The translations under genes and the position numbers were made by a program. Positions 34,819-43,900 of a stretch of DNA of 46,882 bases are shown in pieces; within the stretch, counting starts at the first letter, position 1, and every line of letters starts with the position of its first letter. The notes under the pieces are model-generated. The model searched no databases, was not told the origin of the DNA, and saw only the letters and a list, made by a program, of their open reading frames with translations. The stretch is from Gammaproteobacteria bacterium (GTDB lineage Bacteria > Pseudomonadota > Gammaproteobacteria > Steroidobacterales > Steroidobacteraceae): assembly GCA_021773365.1 (NCBI GenBank), contig JAJFKF010000052.1, positions 1 to 46,882 on the forward strand, given 5' to 3'.

Positions 34819-35193
34819 TCACGACCCGGGAGCGGCTGGTTTGCGGATATAGCCGTAGCCTTCCAGGCGCTGCAGATAGTCGCGCCACTTTTCAGCCTGC
34901 TCCACGCCCAGTTCGTACAGGTATTTCCAGGTGAACAGCCCTGTGTCATGTCCGTCGTCGAATACCAGCCGTACGGCGTACTGCCCTACTGGCTCCACCG
35001 ACTTGATCCGCACGTCTTCCTTGCCGAACTGCAGCACTTCCTGCCCCGGGCCGTGGCCCTTCACTTCGGCTGAGGGGGAGTAGACCCTCAGGTATTCGAA
35101 GGGCAGTTCGAAGCGCTGCCCGTCCTCGAAGGCCACCTCCAGCAGGCGCGAGCGGCTGCGTAATTTGATCTCCACCGGTTGTACGCTGTTCAT
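34819..35193 (-). CDS. DUF971 protein (gamma-butyrobetaine hydroxylase N-terminal-like)
   Basis: 124 residues matching DUF971, a small zinc-ribbon-related domain found alone in bacteria and at the N-terminus of gamma-butyrobetaine hydroxylases. Typical blocks: IKLRSRSRLLEVAFEDGQRFELPFEYLRVYSPSAEVKGH and VGQYAVRLVFDDGHDTGLFTWKYLYELG. Stand-alone bacterial members have no settled function; some have been linked to Fe-S cluster carriers. The divergent gene, 46 bases away, starts an Fe-S oxidoreductase operon, so a link with Fe-S assembly is possible here but is inference from position. Confidence 0.88.
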   Translation of the reverse strand: MNSVQPVEIKLRSRSRLLEVAFEDGQRFELPFEYLRVYSPSAEVKGHGPGQEVLQFGKEDVRIKSVEPVGQYAVRLVFDDGHDTGLFTWKYLYELGVEQAEKWRDYLQRLEGYGYIRKPAAPGS

Positions 35194-35239
35194 GGCGGGA
35201 AATTATCGCGCATCTTGCCTATACTGGTGGCGCCGCAGC

Positions 35240-37063
35240 ATGAACCCAACCGATACCAAGCACCCGGATTACTACCACCGCGTCGTCGATTGTCAGTGGG
35301 CTTGTCCCGCTCACACCGACGTGCCGGAGTACATTCGCCTGATCGCCCAGGGGCGTTTTACCGACGCCTACATGGTCAATCGTGAGTCGAATGTCTTCCC
35401 CGGCATTCTCGGGCGGGTTTGCGACCGACCCTGCGAACCGGCCTGCCGCCGCGGCAGGGTGGAGGAGGAGCCGGTGGCCATCTGCCGGTTGAAGCGCGTG
35501 GCAGCGGATCTGCGCGACGATGTCGACGCCCGGCTGCCGCTGATTCCCGAGGTCAGGAACGGCAAGCGCATCGCCTGCATCGGCGCCGGCACCGCCTCGC
35601 TCACCGTCGCCAACGACCTGATGCCGCTGGGGTACGAGGTCACCATTTTCGAGGCTTTCAACAAGGCCGGCGGCCTGATGCGCACCAATATTCCGGCCTT
35701 CCGGCTGCCTGCGCAGGTGCTCGACGAGGAAATCGCCATGATCGTGGGCATGGGCGTGGACCTGCGCCTGGGTTCGCGGGTCGAGAGCATGCGCAAGTTA
35801 TTGAATTCAAAGGAATTTGATGCTGTTTTCGTCGGTTCCGGCGCGCCCCGGGGCAAGGAGCTGAAGCTACCCGGCCGGCAGGAGGCCGCGGCCAACGTGC
35901 ATATCGGCATCGCCTGGCTGGAGTCGGTGGCCTTCGACCATGTGGACCGCATCGGCGAGCGGGTGTTGATCATCGGCGTCGGCAACACGGCCATGGACTG
36001 CTGCCGCACTTCGCTGCGGCTGGGCGCGAAGGACGTGAAGGTCATGGCGCGCAAGCCGCGCGGATTCTTCAAGGCCTCTGACTGGGAGCTGAAGGACGCC
36101 GAAGAAGAGCATGTGCAAATCGTCATCAACCACTCGCCCAAGGCCTTCGTGGTGGAGAACGGCAAGCTCGTCGGCATGACCTTCGAGCGCATGGAATACG
36201 GCCTGGACGGTGGGCGCATCACGGCCGAACGCTCGCTGGGCGAGACCTTCATCCCCTGTGACGACGTCATCCTGGCCATCGGCCAGGAAAATGCCTTCCC
36301 CTGGATCGAGCGTGATCTGGGCATCGAGTTCGACAAGTGGGAGGTGCCCAGCGTCGATCCGGTCACCTTCCAGTCCACCCGCGAGGGCGTGTTCTTCGGC
36401 GGTGATGCGGCCTTCGGGCCGAAGAACATCATCTGGGCGGTGGAACATGGTCATCAGGCGGCGATTTCCATCCACAAGTACTGCCAGGGCGAGTCGGTGC
36501 AGGAGCGTCTGCCCAACGGCATGAAGCTCTCCAGCCGCAAGATGGGCATGCACGAGTGGTCGTACCACAACGACTACAACCCGGCCGAGCGACGGCTGAT
36601 GCCGCATGTGGACCTCAAAGAGCGTTTCAGGAAGCTCAACATCGAGGTGGAGCTGGGTTTCACGCCTGAACAGGCGGTTGCCGAGGTGCAGCGCTGCCTG
36701 AACTGCGATATCCAGACGGTGTTCGAAGCGAAGCTGTGCATCGAATGCGATGCCTGCCTGGATATCTGCCCGGTGGACTGTCTGACGATAACGCCCAATG
36801 GCGAGGAAGCGGACCTGCGCACGCGCCTTAAGGCGCCGACGCTCAACACCGCGCAGCCGCTGTTCGTGTCCGAGGCGCTGAAACAAACCGGCAGGGTGAT
36901 GGTGAAAGACGAAGACCTGTGTGTGCACTGTGGGCTGTGCGCCGAACGCTGCCCGACGGCGGCATGGGATATGCAAAAGGGCACCGTCGAGTTGCGTCAC
37001 GCCGTCGACCAGCAGCCGGCCGCGCAGTTGCCGCGCCGAGCCACCGGCAGCGGAGGGCAATAA
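35240..37063 (+). CDS. FAD/NAD(P) oxidoreductase with C-terminal 2[4Fe-4S] ferredoxin (KorC/GltD-like)
   Basis: 607 residues in three parts. An N-terminal Fe-S region with CQWACPAHTDVPEYI and RVCDRPCEPACRRG, as in the small subunit of glutamate synthase. A two-dinucleotide core with an FAD fold (CIGAGTASLTVANDLMPLGYEVTIFEA) and an NAD(P) fold (IIGVGNTAMDCCRTSLRLGA). A C-terminal ferredoxin domain with two full CxxCxxCxxxCP motifs, CIECDACLDICP and CVHCGLCAERCP. It should move electrons between a ferredoxin-like site and NAD(P). The start is ATG 35240; the frame is open upstream but that part overlaps the divergent gene. It heads an operon, two bases before korA, and is likely the electron-exit subunit of the 2-oxoacid oxidoreductase. 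Confidence 0.92.
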   Translation: MNPTDTKHPDYYHRVVDCQWACPAHTDVPEYIRLIAQGRFTDAYMVNRESNVFPGILGRVCDRPCEPACRRGRVEEEPVAICRLKRVAADLRDDVDARLPLIPEVRNGKRIACIGAGTASLTVANDLMPLGYEVTIFEAFNKAGGLMRTNIPAFRLPAQVLDEEIAMIVGMGVDLRLGSRVESMRKLLNSKEFDAVFVGSGAPRGKELKLPGRQEAAANVHIGIAWLESVAFDHVDRIGERVLIIGVGNTAMDCCRTSLRLGAKDVKVMARKPRGFFKASDWELKDAEEEHVQIVINHSPKAFVVENGKLVGMTFERMEYGLDGGRITAERSLGETFIPCDDVILAIGQENAFPWIERDLGIEFDKWEVPSVDPVTFQSTREGVFFGGDAAFGPKNIIWAVEHGHQAAISIHKYCQGESVQERLPNGMKLSSRKMGMHEWSYHNDYNPAERRLMPHVDLKERFRKLNIEVELGFTPEQAVAEVQRCLNCDIQTVFEAKLCIECDACLDICPVDCLTITPNGEEADLRTRLKAPTLNTAQPLFVSEALKQTGRVMVKDEDLCVHCGLCAERCPTAAWDMQKGTVELRHAVDQQPAAQLPRRATGSGGQ

Positions 37064-37065
37064 CC

Positions 37066-38907
37066 ATGTCCGCCACGCCGCCAGCCCTTATCAACGACTT
37101 TGTCGTCAAGATCGCCACCGTCAACGGCACAGGTTCCGCCAGCGCCAACGCGCTGCTGATGAAGTCCATCTTCCGCGCCGGCATTCCGGTGATGGGCAAG
37201 AACTATTTTCCGTCCAATATCCAGGGCCTGCCCACCTGGTACGAGATCCGCGTATCAAAGGCCGGCTACGTTGCCCGCTCCGGCCGCGTGGATGTCATGG
37301 TGGCCATGAACGTGGAGACCTACGGGCGCGATGTCATGGAGGTCAGCCCGGGTGGCTACCTGATCTACGATTCCACCTGGCCGCGTTCGCCACTGCTCAA
37401 GCGCGAGGACATCACCTTCATCGGCCTGCCGCTGGCGCGGCTGTGCAACGAAAACTTCGACGGCGTGCGCACGCGCATCCTGATGAAGAACATCTGCTAC
37501 GCCGGCGCCCTGGTGGCGCTGCTGAACCTGGACCTGGAGAAAATCCGCAGCCTGCTGGCCGAGACCTACGCGAAGAAACCGAAGCTGGTCGACAGCAACA
37601 TGAAGGCCATCGAGCTGGGCTACAACCATGCGCGCGAGCATTTCAGCTGTCCGCTGCCGCTGCGTCTTGAGCCCATGGACAAAACCGCGGGCCACATCAT
37701 GATCGACGGCAACACGGCGGCGGCGCTGGGCTGCGTGTATGCCGGCGCCACGGTCGGCGCCTGGTATCCGATCACCCCGTCCACTTCGCTGATGGACGGC
37801 TTCAAGAGCTTCTGCGAGAAGCTGCGCGTGGATCCGGAGACGGGCGCGAAGAACTACATGATCGTGCAGGCCGAGGATGAACTGGCCGCCATCGGCATCG
37901 TGCTCGGCGCCATGTGGAACGGCGCGCGCGCCTTCACGCCTACCAGCGGCCCGGGCATCTCGCTGATGAACGAGTTTCTCGGTCTGGCCTACTATGCGGA
38001 AGTGCCGGCGGTGGTTTTCGATGTGCAGCGGGTGGGCCCTTCCACCGGCATGCCCACGCGCACACAGCAAAGCGACATCATGGCGGCTGCCTATGCCTCG
38101 CACGGCGACACGCGCCACGTGGTGCTGTTCCCCGCCCATCCGGAAGAATGCTTCTACATGGCGGCGACGGCCTTCGATCTGGCGGAGCGGTTGCAGACCC
38201 CGGTGATGGTGCTGTCGGACCTGGATATCGGCATGAACGACTGGATGTGCCCCGACCTGAAATGGGACGACAGCTATCGGCCCGACCGCGGCAAGATGCT
38301 GGGTGTCGAAGAACTGAAGAAGATGGACAGGTTCTTCCGCTATCTGGACGTGGATGAGGATGGCATCACCTACCGCACCCTGCCGGGCGTACATCCCAAG
38401 GGCGCTTACTTCACGCGCGGTTCCGGCCATACGCAGTACGGTGGCTACACCGAGGACTCCACCGAGTACCAGATCGTGCTCGATCGCCTCAAACGCAAGT
38501 TCAATACTGCGGCGCAGCTGGTGCCGCCGGCCATCGTGGAGAGCCGCGGCCGCCACAACATCGGTATCGTCGCGGTGGGCAGCTCCCATGGCGCGGTATG
38601 CGAGGCGCTGGATGTGCTGGCCGCCCGCAGCATTGGCGCCAACTACATGCGCATCCGCGCCTTTCCCTTTGGGGCGGAGGTCAAGCAGTTCCTTGAAGAT
38701 CATGCAACGATCTTTGTCGTGGAGCAGAATCGCGACGCACAGCTGCGCTCGCTGTTGACGCTGGAAACGTCGGTGGAAAAGAGCAAGCTGCGCTCCATCC
38801 TGCACTACAGCGGCCTGTCGCTGTCCTCCGAATTCATCGTCGAGGGCGTGCTGGCCGAGATTGGCGAAGCGCGTCGTCCCGTACTGGTCACCTCACCCTC
38901 ACCATGA
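37066..38907 (+). CDS. korA: 2-oxoacid:acceptor oxidoreductase, fused gamma-alpha subunit
   Basis: 613 residues. The N-terminal ~200 residues form the gamma domain (FVVKIATVNGTGSASANALLMKSIFRAGIPVMGKNYFPSNIQG); from about 205 the alpha domain begins with the pyrimidine-side TPP segment (GNTAAALGCVYAGATVGAWYPITPSTSLMDGF, then QAEDELAAIGIVLGAMWNGARAFTPTSGPGISLM). A C-terminal domain (about 490-600) follows. This gamma-alpha fusion with a separate beta subunit is typical of 2-oxoglutarate:ferredoxin oxidoreductases, which decarboxylate 2-oxoglutarate to succinyl-CoA or run in reverse. The substrate is not certain. GGAGGG precedes ATG 37066, and the stop overlaps the korB start (ATGA). Confidence 0.93.
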   Translation: MSATPPALINDFVVKIATVNGTGSASANALLMKSIFRAGIPVMGKNYFPSNIQGLPTWYEIRVSKAGYVARSGRVDVMVAMNVETYGRDVMEVSPGGYLIYDSTWPRSPLLKREDITFIGLPLARLCNENFDGVRTRILMKNICYAGALVALLNLDLEKIRSLLAETYAKKPKLVDSNMKAIELGYNHAREHFSCPLPLRLEPMDKTAGHIMIDGNTAAALGCVYAGATVGAWYPITPSTSLMDGFKSFCEKLRVDPETGAKNYMIVQAEDELAAIGIVLGAMWNGARAFTPTSGPGISLMNEFLGLAYYAEVPAVVFDVQRVGPSTGMPTRTQQSDIMAAAYASHGDTRHVVLFPAHPEECFYMAATAFDLAERLQTPVMVLSDLDIGMNDWMCPDLKWDDSYRPDRGKMLGVEELKKMDRFFRYLDVDEDGITYRTLPGVHPKGAYFTRGSGHTQYGGYTEDSTEYQIVLDRLKRKFNTAAQLVPPAIVESRGRHNIGIVAVGSSHGAVCEALDVLAARSIGANYMRIRAFPFGAEVKQFLEDHATIFVVEQNRDAQLRSLLTLETSVEKSKLRSILHYSGLSLSSEFIVEGVLAEIGEARRPVLVTSPSP

Positions 38908-39959
38908 CGTACCTGCTCAAACCCAAGGTCGCCCACCCCAGCTTGCGCAGGAATTCGCTGGGCTTCACCCGCCGCGATTACGAAGGCACCCTGTCCACGC
39001 TGTGCGCCGGCTGCGGCCACGACTCCATCACCGCGGCAATTACCGAGGCGTGCTGGAGTCTGGAGATGGAACCGCAGAATCTGGTGAAGCTCTCCGGCAT
39101 CGGCTGCTCCTCGAAGACCACCGCCTACTTTGTCAGCGGCGGTCACGGCTTCAACTCGGTGCATGGGCGCATGCCCTCCATTGCCACCGGCGCCAATGCG
39201 GCCAATCGCAACCTGTCCTACATCGGCGTCTCCGGCGACGGCGATACGCTGTCCATCGGCATGGGCCAGTTCTGCCACGCCATCCGCCGCAACATCAACA
39301 TGCTCTACATCATCGAGAACAACGGTGTGTATGGCCTGACCAAGGGCCAGTTCTCCGCTTCGGCGGATATGGGCAGCACGGCGAAGAAGGGCGAGGCCAA
39401 TGCGCAGGTGCCCATCGATCCGGTGCTCACCGCCTTGTCGCTGGGCGCGGGATTCGTCGCGCGGAGCTTTTCCGGCGACAAGGCACAGCTGGTGCCGCTG
39501 ATCCAGGCCGGTCTCAAGCACCGCGGGTTTGCACTGATCGACGTGCTTTCGCCCTGCGTGACCTTCAACGACCACGAGGGCTCCACCAAGAGCTACGCCT
39601 TCAGCCGCGAGCACTACCAGGAAGTTGTACACACGGATTTCGTGCCGAAGATGCCCGAGATCACCACTTCCTACGAGGCTGGTGAGGCGCTGTCGGTGCA
39701 GATGCATGACGGCAGCCAGGTGCGGTTGCGCAAGCTGGAGAAAGACTACAACCCGACGGACCGTTCCGCGGCATACGCGGACATCCAGCGGCGATTGAAG
39801 GAACGGGAGTTCCTGACGGGCCTGCTGTATGTCGAACCTTCACCGGCGGATTTTCACGACCTGAACGAAACCCCGGCCAGCGCGCTGAATGCAGTGCCTT
39901 ATGAAAAACTTTCCCCTGGGTCGGAAGGATTGCAGAAGATTCTCGACCGATACCGGTAG
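38904..39959 (+). CDS. korB: 2-oxoacid:acceptor oxidoreductase, beta subunit
   Basis: 351 residues carrying the thiamine pyrophosphate and Fe-S sites of the enzyme. The four expected cluster cysteines are visible: two in LCAGCGHDSI, one in GIGCSSK and one in SPCVTFN. TPP/Mg binding is shown by GDGDTLSIG and the asparagine in ENNGVYGLTKGQFS. Translationally coupled to korA. With the preceding FAD/ferredoxin subunit it forms a three-gene unit resembling the 2-oxoglutarate oxidoreductase described in Thauera, in which a third subunit passes electrons to NAD(P). A long palindrome with two DnaA boxes starts 18 bases after the stop. Confidence 0.93.
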   Translation: MTYLLKPKVAHPSLRRNSLGFTRRDYEGTLSTLCAGCGHDSITAAITEACWSLEMEPQNLVKLSGIGCSSKTTAYFVSGGHGFNSVHGRMPSIATGANAANRNLSYIGVSGDGDTLSIGMGQFCHAIRRNINMLYIIENNGVYGLTKGQFSASADMGSTAKKGEANAQVPIDPVLTALSLGAGFVARSFSGDKAQLVPLIQAGLKHRGFALIDVLSPCVTFNDHEGSTKSYAFSREHYQEVVHTDFVPKMPEITTSYEAGEALSVQMHDGSQVRLRKLEKDYNPTDRSAAYADIQRRLKEREFLTGLLYVEPSPADFHDLNETPASALNAVPYEKLSPGSEGLQKILDRYR

Positions 39960-39976
39960 CGGGGCGCCGTTGCACG

Positions 39977-40045
39977 GGCCGGAGGAGAGTTATCCACAGT
40001 TTATGGGAATCTCCCCCTTAAACTGTGGATAACTCTCCTCCGGCC
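39977..40045. repeat. 27-bp perfect inverted repeat with a DnaA box in each arm
   Basis: 39977-40003 and 40019-40045 are exact reverse complements, separated by 15 bases. Each arm includes the consensus DnaA box, TTATCCACA (39990-39998) and its reverse TGTGGATAA (40024-40032). It follows the korB stop, so the stem could end that transcript, but there is no T-run after it. It shares no arm sequence with the two CGCCGTGAATCC elements, so I treat it as a separate structure. Confidence 0.85.
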
Positions 40046-40125
40046 TGTCCTGCCCCCCCGAGCACCATCCATCCGCACACTCAATGCAGGTAGAATGCCC
40101 GCGCTTATCCGCCACGGTGACTCCA

Positions 40126-40422
40126 ATGGAAGTCGAACAATTCTTCGATGATGCCTTCGGCAAGACCGTCGAGCTTGGCAATACCCTGGCCGAGCATCAC
40201 GACAATGCCGATCTGTGGGACATTGCCGATGGCCTGCTCGCCGGCGCCATTCAGTACTGGCTGTACTCGCGCCAGCCCTGCGGCAAGGTCGACTGTGAGG
40301 AATGTGAGCCCATCGCCACGGCGGAAGCGCGGCTGCAGGAATTGAAGCGGCTGGTGACCCAGTTTGCCGAGGAAAGCGAGTATTACCACTCGCCATCCGA
40401 CGTCAACGTCGGACGGGCCTGA
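40126..40422 (+). CDS. small acidic protein of unknown function
   Basis: 98 residues, soluble, acidic. It starts MEVEQFFDDAFGKTVELGNTLAEHHDNADLWDIADGLLAGAIQYWLYSR, mostly helical, then has a compact cysteine cluster CGKVDCEEC (spacing CxxxxCxxC), followed by a helix. One or more metals could bind there, but the fourth ligand is not obvious. I do not know the family. ATG 40126 gives a clean N-terminus; an in-frame ATG at 40084 is possible. It is convergent with the next small gene. Confidence 0.65.
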   Translation: MEVEQFFDDAFGKTVELGNTLAEHHDNADLWDIADGLLAGAIQYWLYSRQPCGKVDCEECEPIATAEARLQELKRLVTQFAEESEYYHSPSDVNVGRA

Positions 40423-40485
40423 GTTTCTCGACCTGGATTTCCTGGCCGGGGCTTTCGGAAGGACGGGCTTTTGGAAGGAAGATAG

Positions 40486-40509
40486 TCGCCGGGTCCACCC
40501 GCCCGGCGA
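40486..40509. terminator. bidirectional terminator hairpin
   Basis: TCGCCGGG (40486-40493) and CCCGGCGA (40502-40509) form a perfect 8-bp stem with an 8-nt loop in the 112 bases between two convergent small genes. Confidence 0.5.
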
Positions 40510-40534
40510 AACTGGTTCCTGGTAGCCCTGCGGC

Positions 40535-40801
40535 TTAGTGAACCTTGGCGGTTTTCTTGCTGGCGCTGGCGCGTTTACGGCCAGTGCTCTTCTTGCTCTG
40601 CTCAGCAGTCCGTTGCTCGGCCAGTAGCCAGGCGCGCAAGACCAGGAATCGATCGAAAGGACAGTCGAAGTCGGTCAGGTCAGGGCGGCTGGTGAGCATG
40701 ATCTGGGCAAATTCGGCGGCATCCTGCGAGTTGCGGCGTCTCCAGGTTGGTAAGCGGTTCCACTCGGACAGTACAGAGGCTTTGGATTCATCTCGCGTCA
40801 C
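40535..40801 (-). CDS. small protein with lysine-rich tail, unknown function
   Basis: 88 residues. It begins at a GTG (40799-40801) preceded by GGAGA at good spacing, which argues it is a real gene. The N-terminal part (EWNRLPTWRRRNSQDAAEFAQIMLTSRPDLTDFDCPFDRFLVLRAWLLAEQ) looks like a small helical domain; the last ~25 residues are rich in Lys, Ser and Ala (SKKSTGRKRASASKKTAK), as in basic nucleic-acid-binding tails. No family recognised. It lies 111 bases downstream of the uvrA stop on the same strand and could be read from the same message. Confidence 0.6.
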   Translation of the reverse strand: MTRDESKASVLSEWNRLPTWRRRNSQDAAEFAQIMLTSRPDLTDFDCPFDRFLVLRAWLLAEQRTAEQSKKSTGRKRASASKKTAKVH

Positions 40802-40912
40802 GTTGTCTCCAGAACTTCAGGTTACAGCATGATGACGAACCCAACTTAACAGCTCTGTAGCCGAAAAGGGGCAGGGCGTTGCAAATCAACCACACCCGGG
40901 GAGATAAAATTT

Positions 40913-43900
40913 TCAACGCAAAAACGCCGCCAGTGCTCGCGCCGTGTGTGAACGGCGCTTTTTAAGCTGTTCTGGCGGCCCTTCGGCCACGATTCTGCCT
41001 CCGGCGGCACCGCCTTCGGGCCCCATATCGACGATCCAGTCCGCCTCGGCCATGACGTCAAGATTATGTTCCACCACTACAACAGTATTGCCGGCATCGA
41101 CCAGGCGGTGCAGAACGCCGATCAGTTTCTCCACGTCGGCCATATGCAGACCCACGGTGGGTTCATCCAGGACGTAAAGTGTTTTGCGCCCGCCGCCGCG
41201 CTGCCCGCGCGGTGACTTGCCGGGCAGTGGCGCCTCTTCCCCGCGCACTTTCGCCAGCTCCGTAACCAGTTTGATCCGTTGCGCCTCGCCGCCGGACAGG
41301 GTGGGGCTCTGCTGACCAAGAGTGAGATAGCCCAGTCCCACCTCCTGCAGCAGCCGCAGCGCGTGGTGGATTGCCGGATGGGCGCTGAAGAAGGGCGCCG
41401 CTTCATCGACGCTCATTGCCAGCACATCGCCGATGCTGCGTTCCTTGAATTGCACGGCCAGCGTATCGGCGTTGAAACGGCGGCCGCCACAAACATCGCA
41501 CAGCACTCGTACATCCGGCAGGAAACTCATTTCTATCCTGCGATAACCCTGACCCTCGCAGGCCTCGCAGCGTCCCTCGGTGGTGTTGAAGGAGAATCGT
41601 CCCGGGCCCCAGCCGCGAATACGGGCCTCGTTTGTTTCCGCGAAGATGCGGCGGATGGCGTTCCAGAAACCCACGTAGGTGGCTGGACAGGAACGCGGTG
41701 TCTTGCCGATGGGAGTCTGGTCAACTTCCAGCACACGGGTGATGTCCTGCCAGCCCTTGATGGCACGGCAGCCGTACGCCTTGCCGCGGCGGCCCGCCAG
41801 CAATCGCCGCAAATTGCCGTACAGCACATCCCGCACCAAGGTGGACTTGCCGGAGCCGGAGACGCCGGTGACGGCAATCAGTCTCTCCAGCGGCAGGCGG
41901 GCGCGCACCTTTCTGAGATTGTGCAGCGTCACGCCCTCCAGCGTCAGCACGGGCGAGCGCGGGCCCGTCCGGCGCCGCGCGGAGTGCGGATGGCGCAACG
42001 GATTCTTCAGACAGCGGCCGGTGATCGATCCGGGTGTGCGCATCAGCTGTCGCGCCGTGCCGGTGCCCGTCACTTCACCGCCGAACTTGCCGGCACCGGG
42101 GCCGAGGTCGATCACATGATCGGCGCGGCGGATGGTGTCTTCGTCGTGCTCGACGACGACCAGCGTGTTGCCGTTGCGTTTGAGTTTGTCCAGCGTGTCG
42201 AGCAGCACATCGTTGTCGCGTGGATGCAGGCCGATGGTGGGTTCATCGAGGATGTAGCACACGCCCTGCAGGTTCGAGCCCAGCTGTGCCGCCAGCCGGA
42301 TGCGCTGTGCTTCGCCACCGGACAGGGTGGGCGCCGCGCGATCGAGTGCCAGGTATGCCAGGCCCACGTTGTCGAGAAAGCCCAGCCGTGCGCGTAGCTC
42401 CGCCAGTACATCGCGGGCGATGTCGGTCTCGCGGCCGCGCAGCTTCAGGCGGCCGAGGAAGGTCTTCAGTTCCCGCACCGGCAGGGCCGTGAGTTGCGCG
42501 ATGGAACGATTGCGGAAACGCACGTTGAGGGCGACAGGATTGAGTCGCTGACCCTGGCAGGTGGGGCAGGGCATCAGGTCTGCAGCGTCCTCTTCCTGAG
42601 CGGGGGATTTCCCGCCGTCGTCCCCGGTGTCCGGGAGCCTGAGCTTCAGGCCCGTGCCGTTGCAGAGGGCACACCACCCGTGCTTTGAATTAAAAGAGAA
42701 CAGACGCGGGTCCAGCTCGGCGAATCCGGTGGCGCAGCCGGGACAGTTACGGCGGGTGGAAAACACCTGCGCGGAGGTTGCGCCCGCTGGAGCGGCATCG
42801 GCTGTTGTCGCAGGGATGTCGTCGCGTTCACGTGCACGCTCGAGGCTGCGCAGGCGCGCCATCGCACGCACGGCGGCATCGGTATGCCGCAGCGTGCCGC
42901 GCCTGGGGCCGCTTGCGATCCGGGCGGCAACGGCCCGTGGCGCAGGATTCTGCACCACGTGTACGATGCCCTTGCCGAATTCCAGCGCGCGGTTCAACGC
43001 CTCGCGCAGGGCGCGTTCGCCCGCGGGCGATACCTGCAGCGTGGCCACTGGCAGTTCGATGGTGTGCTCACGGAACCGGTCCAGGCGTGGCCACTGCGCG
43101 GTGGGCAGCAGTGTGCCATCGACGCGCAGCTGCCCGAATCCCTTGCTCAGGGCCCATTTCGCCAGCTCGGTGTATATGCCCTTGCGCGCGGTGACCAGCG
43201 GCGCGAGCAGCGTCAGGCTGCGATCACGATAGTTGCGCTGCAGGCGCGCGAGTATGGCTTCGGCGCTCTGCGGTTCGATGGCCAGGTTGCAGTCCGGGCA
43301 GTACTGGGTGCCGAGTTTGACGAACAGCAGGCGCAGGAAGTGATAGGTCTCGGTGAGTGTGGCTACCGTGCTCCTGCGTCCGCCGCGGCTGGTGCGCTGT
43401 TCGATGGCAACCGTGGGCGGAATGCCGAAGATGGCATCCACATCCGGGCGTGCGGAGGGCTGGACGAACTGGCGGGCGTAGGCGTTGAGAGACTCCAGAT
43501 AGCGGCGCTGGCCTTCGGCGAAGAGGATGTCGAAGGCCAGTGTGGACTTGCCGGAGCCGGAGACTCCGGTGATCACGGTGAACTTGTTGCGGGGGATCTG
43601 GACGTCGATGTTCTTCAGATTGTGTTCGCGGGCGTTGTGAATGTGGATCGCATTGCGCGCAGGAGAACTTTGTTCGAGCGCGTCGCTTGCCGTTGACGGA
43701 GACAGCGCGGGGAGGGGTTTTGGGGGACGCCGTGAATCCGTCCCTGGAGGCTCTGGGCTCGGCTTCCTGCCTCGCACAGCCCCCAAAACCCCTCCCCGCG
43801 CTGTCTCCGTCAACGGCCGTGCCGCCTCATAGTCAAGGAGTGCGGCGCCGGTGTGGGACTGCTTGCAACTTCTGATCTGCGTCGGCGTGCCGGCGAAGAT

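Noticed and set aside
37255-38805. A 516-codon open frame on the minus strand
   Set aside because: Antisense to korA, His/Gln-rich shadow without a domain.
43687-43875. A 62-codon plus-strand frame beginning [10 protein letters not shown]
   Set aside because: It is the palindromic element read on the other strand; useful as evidence for symmetry, not a gene.
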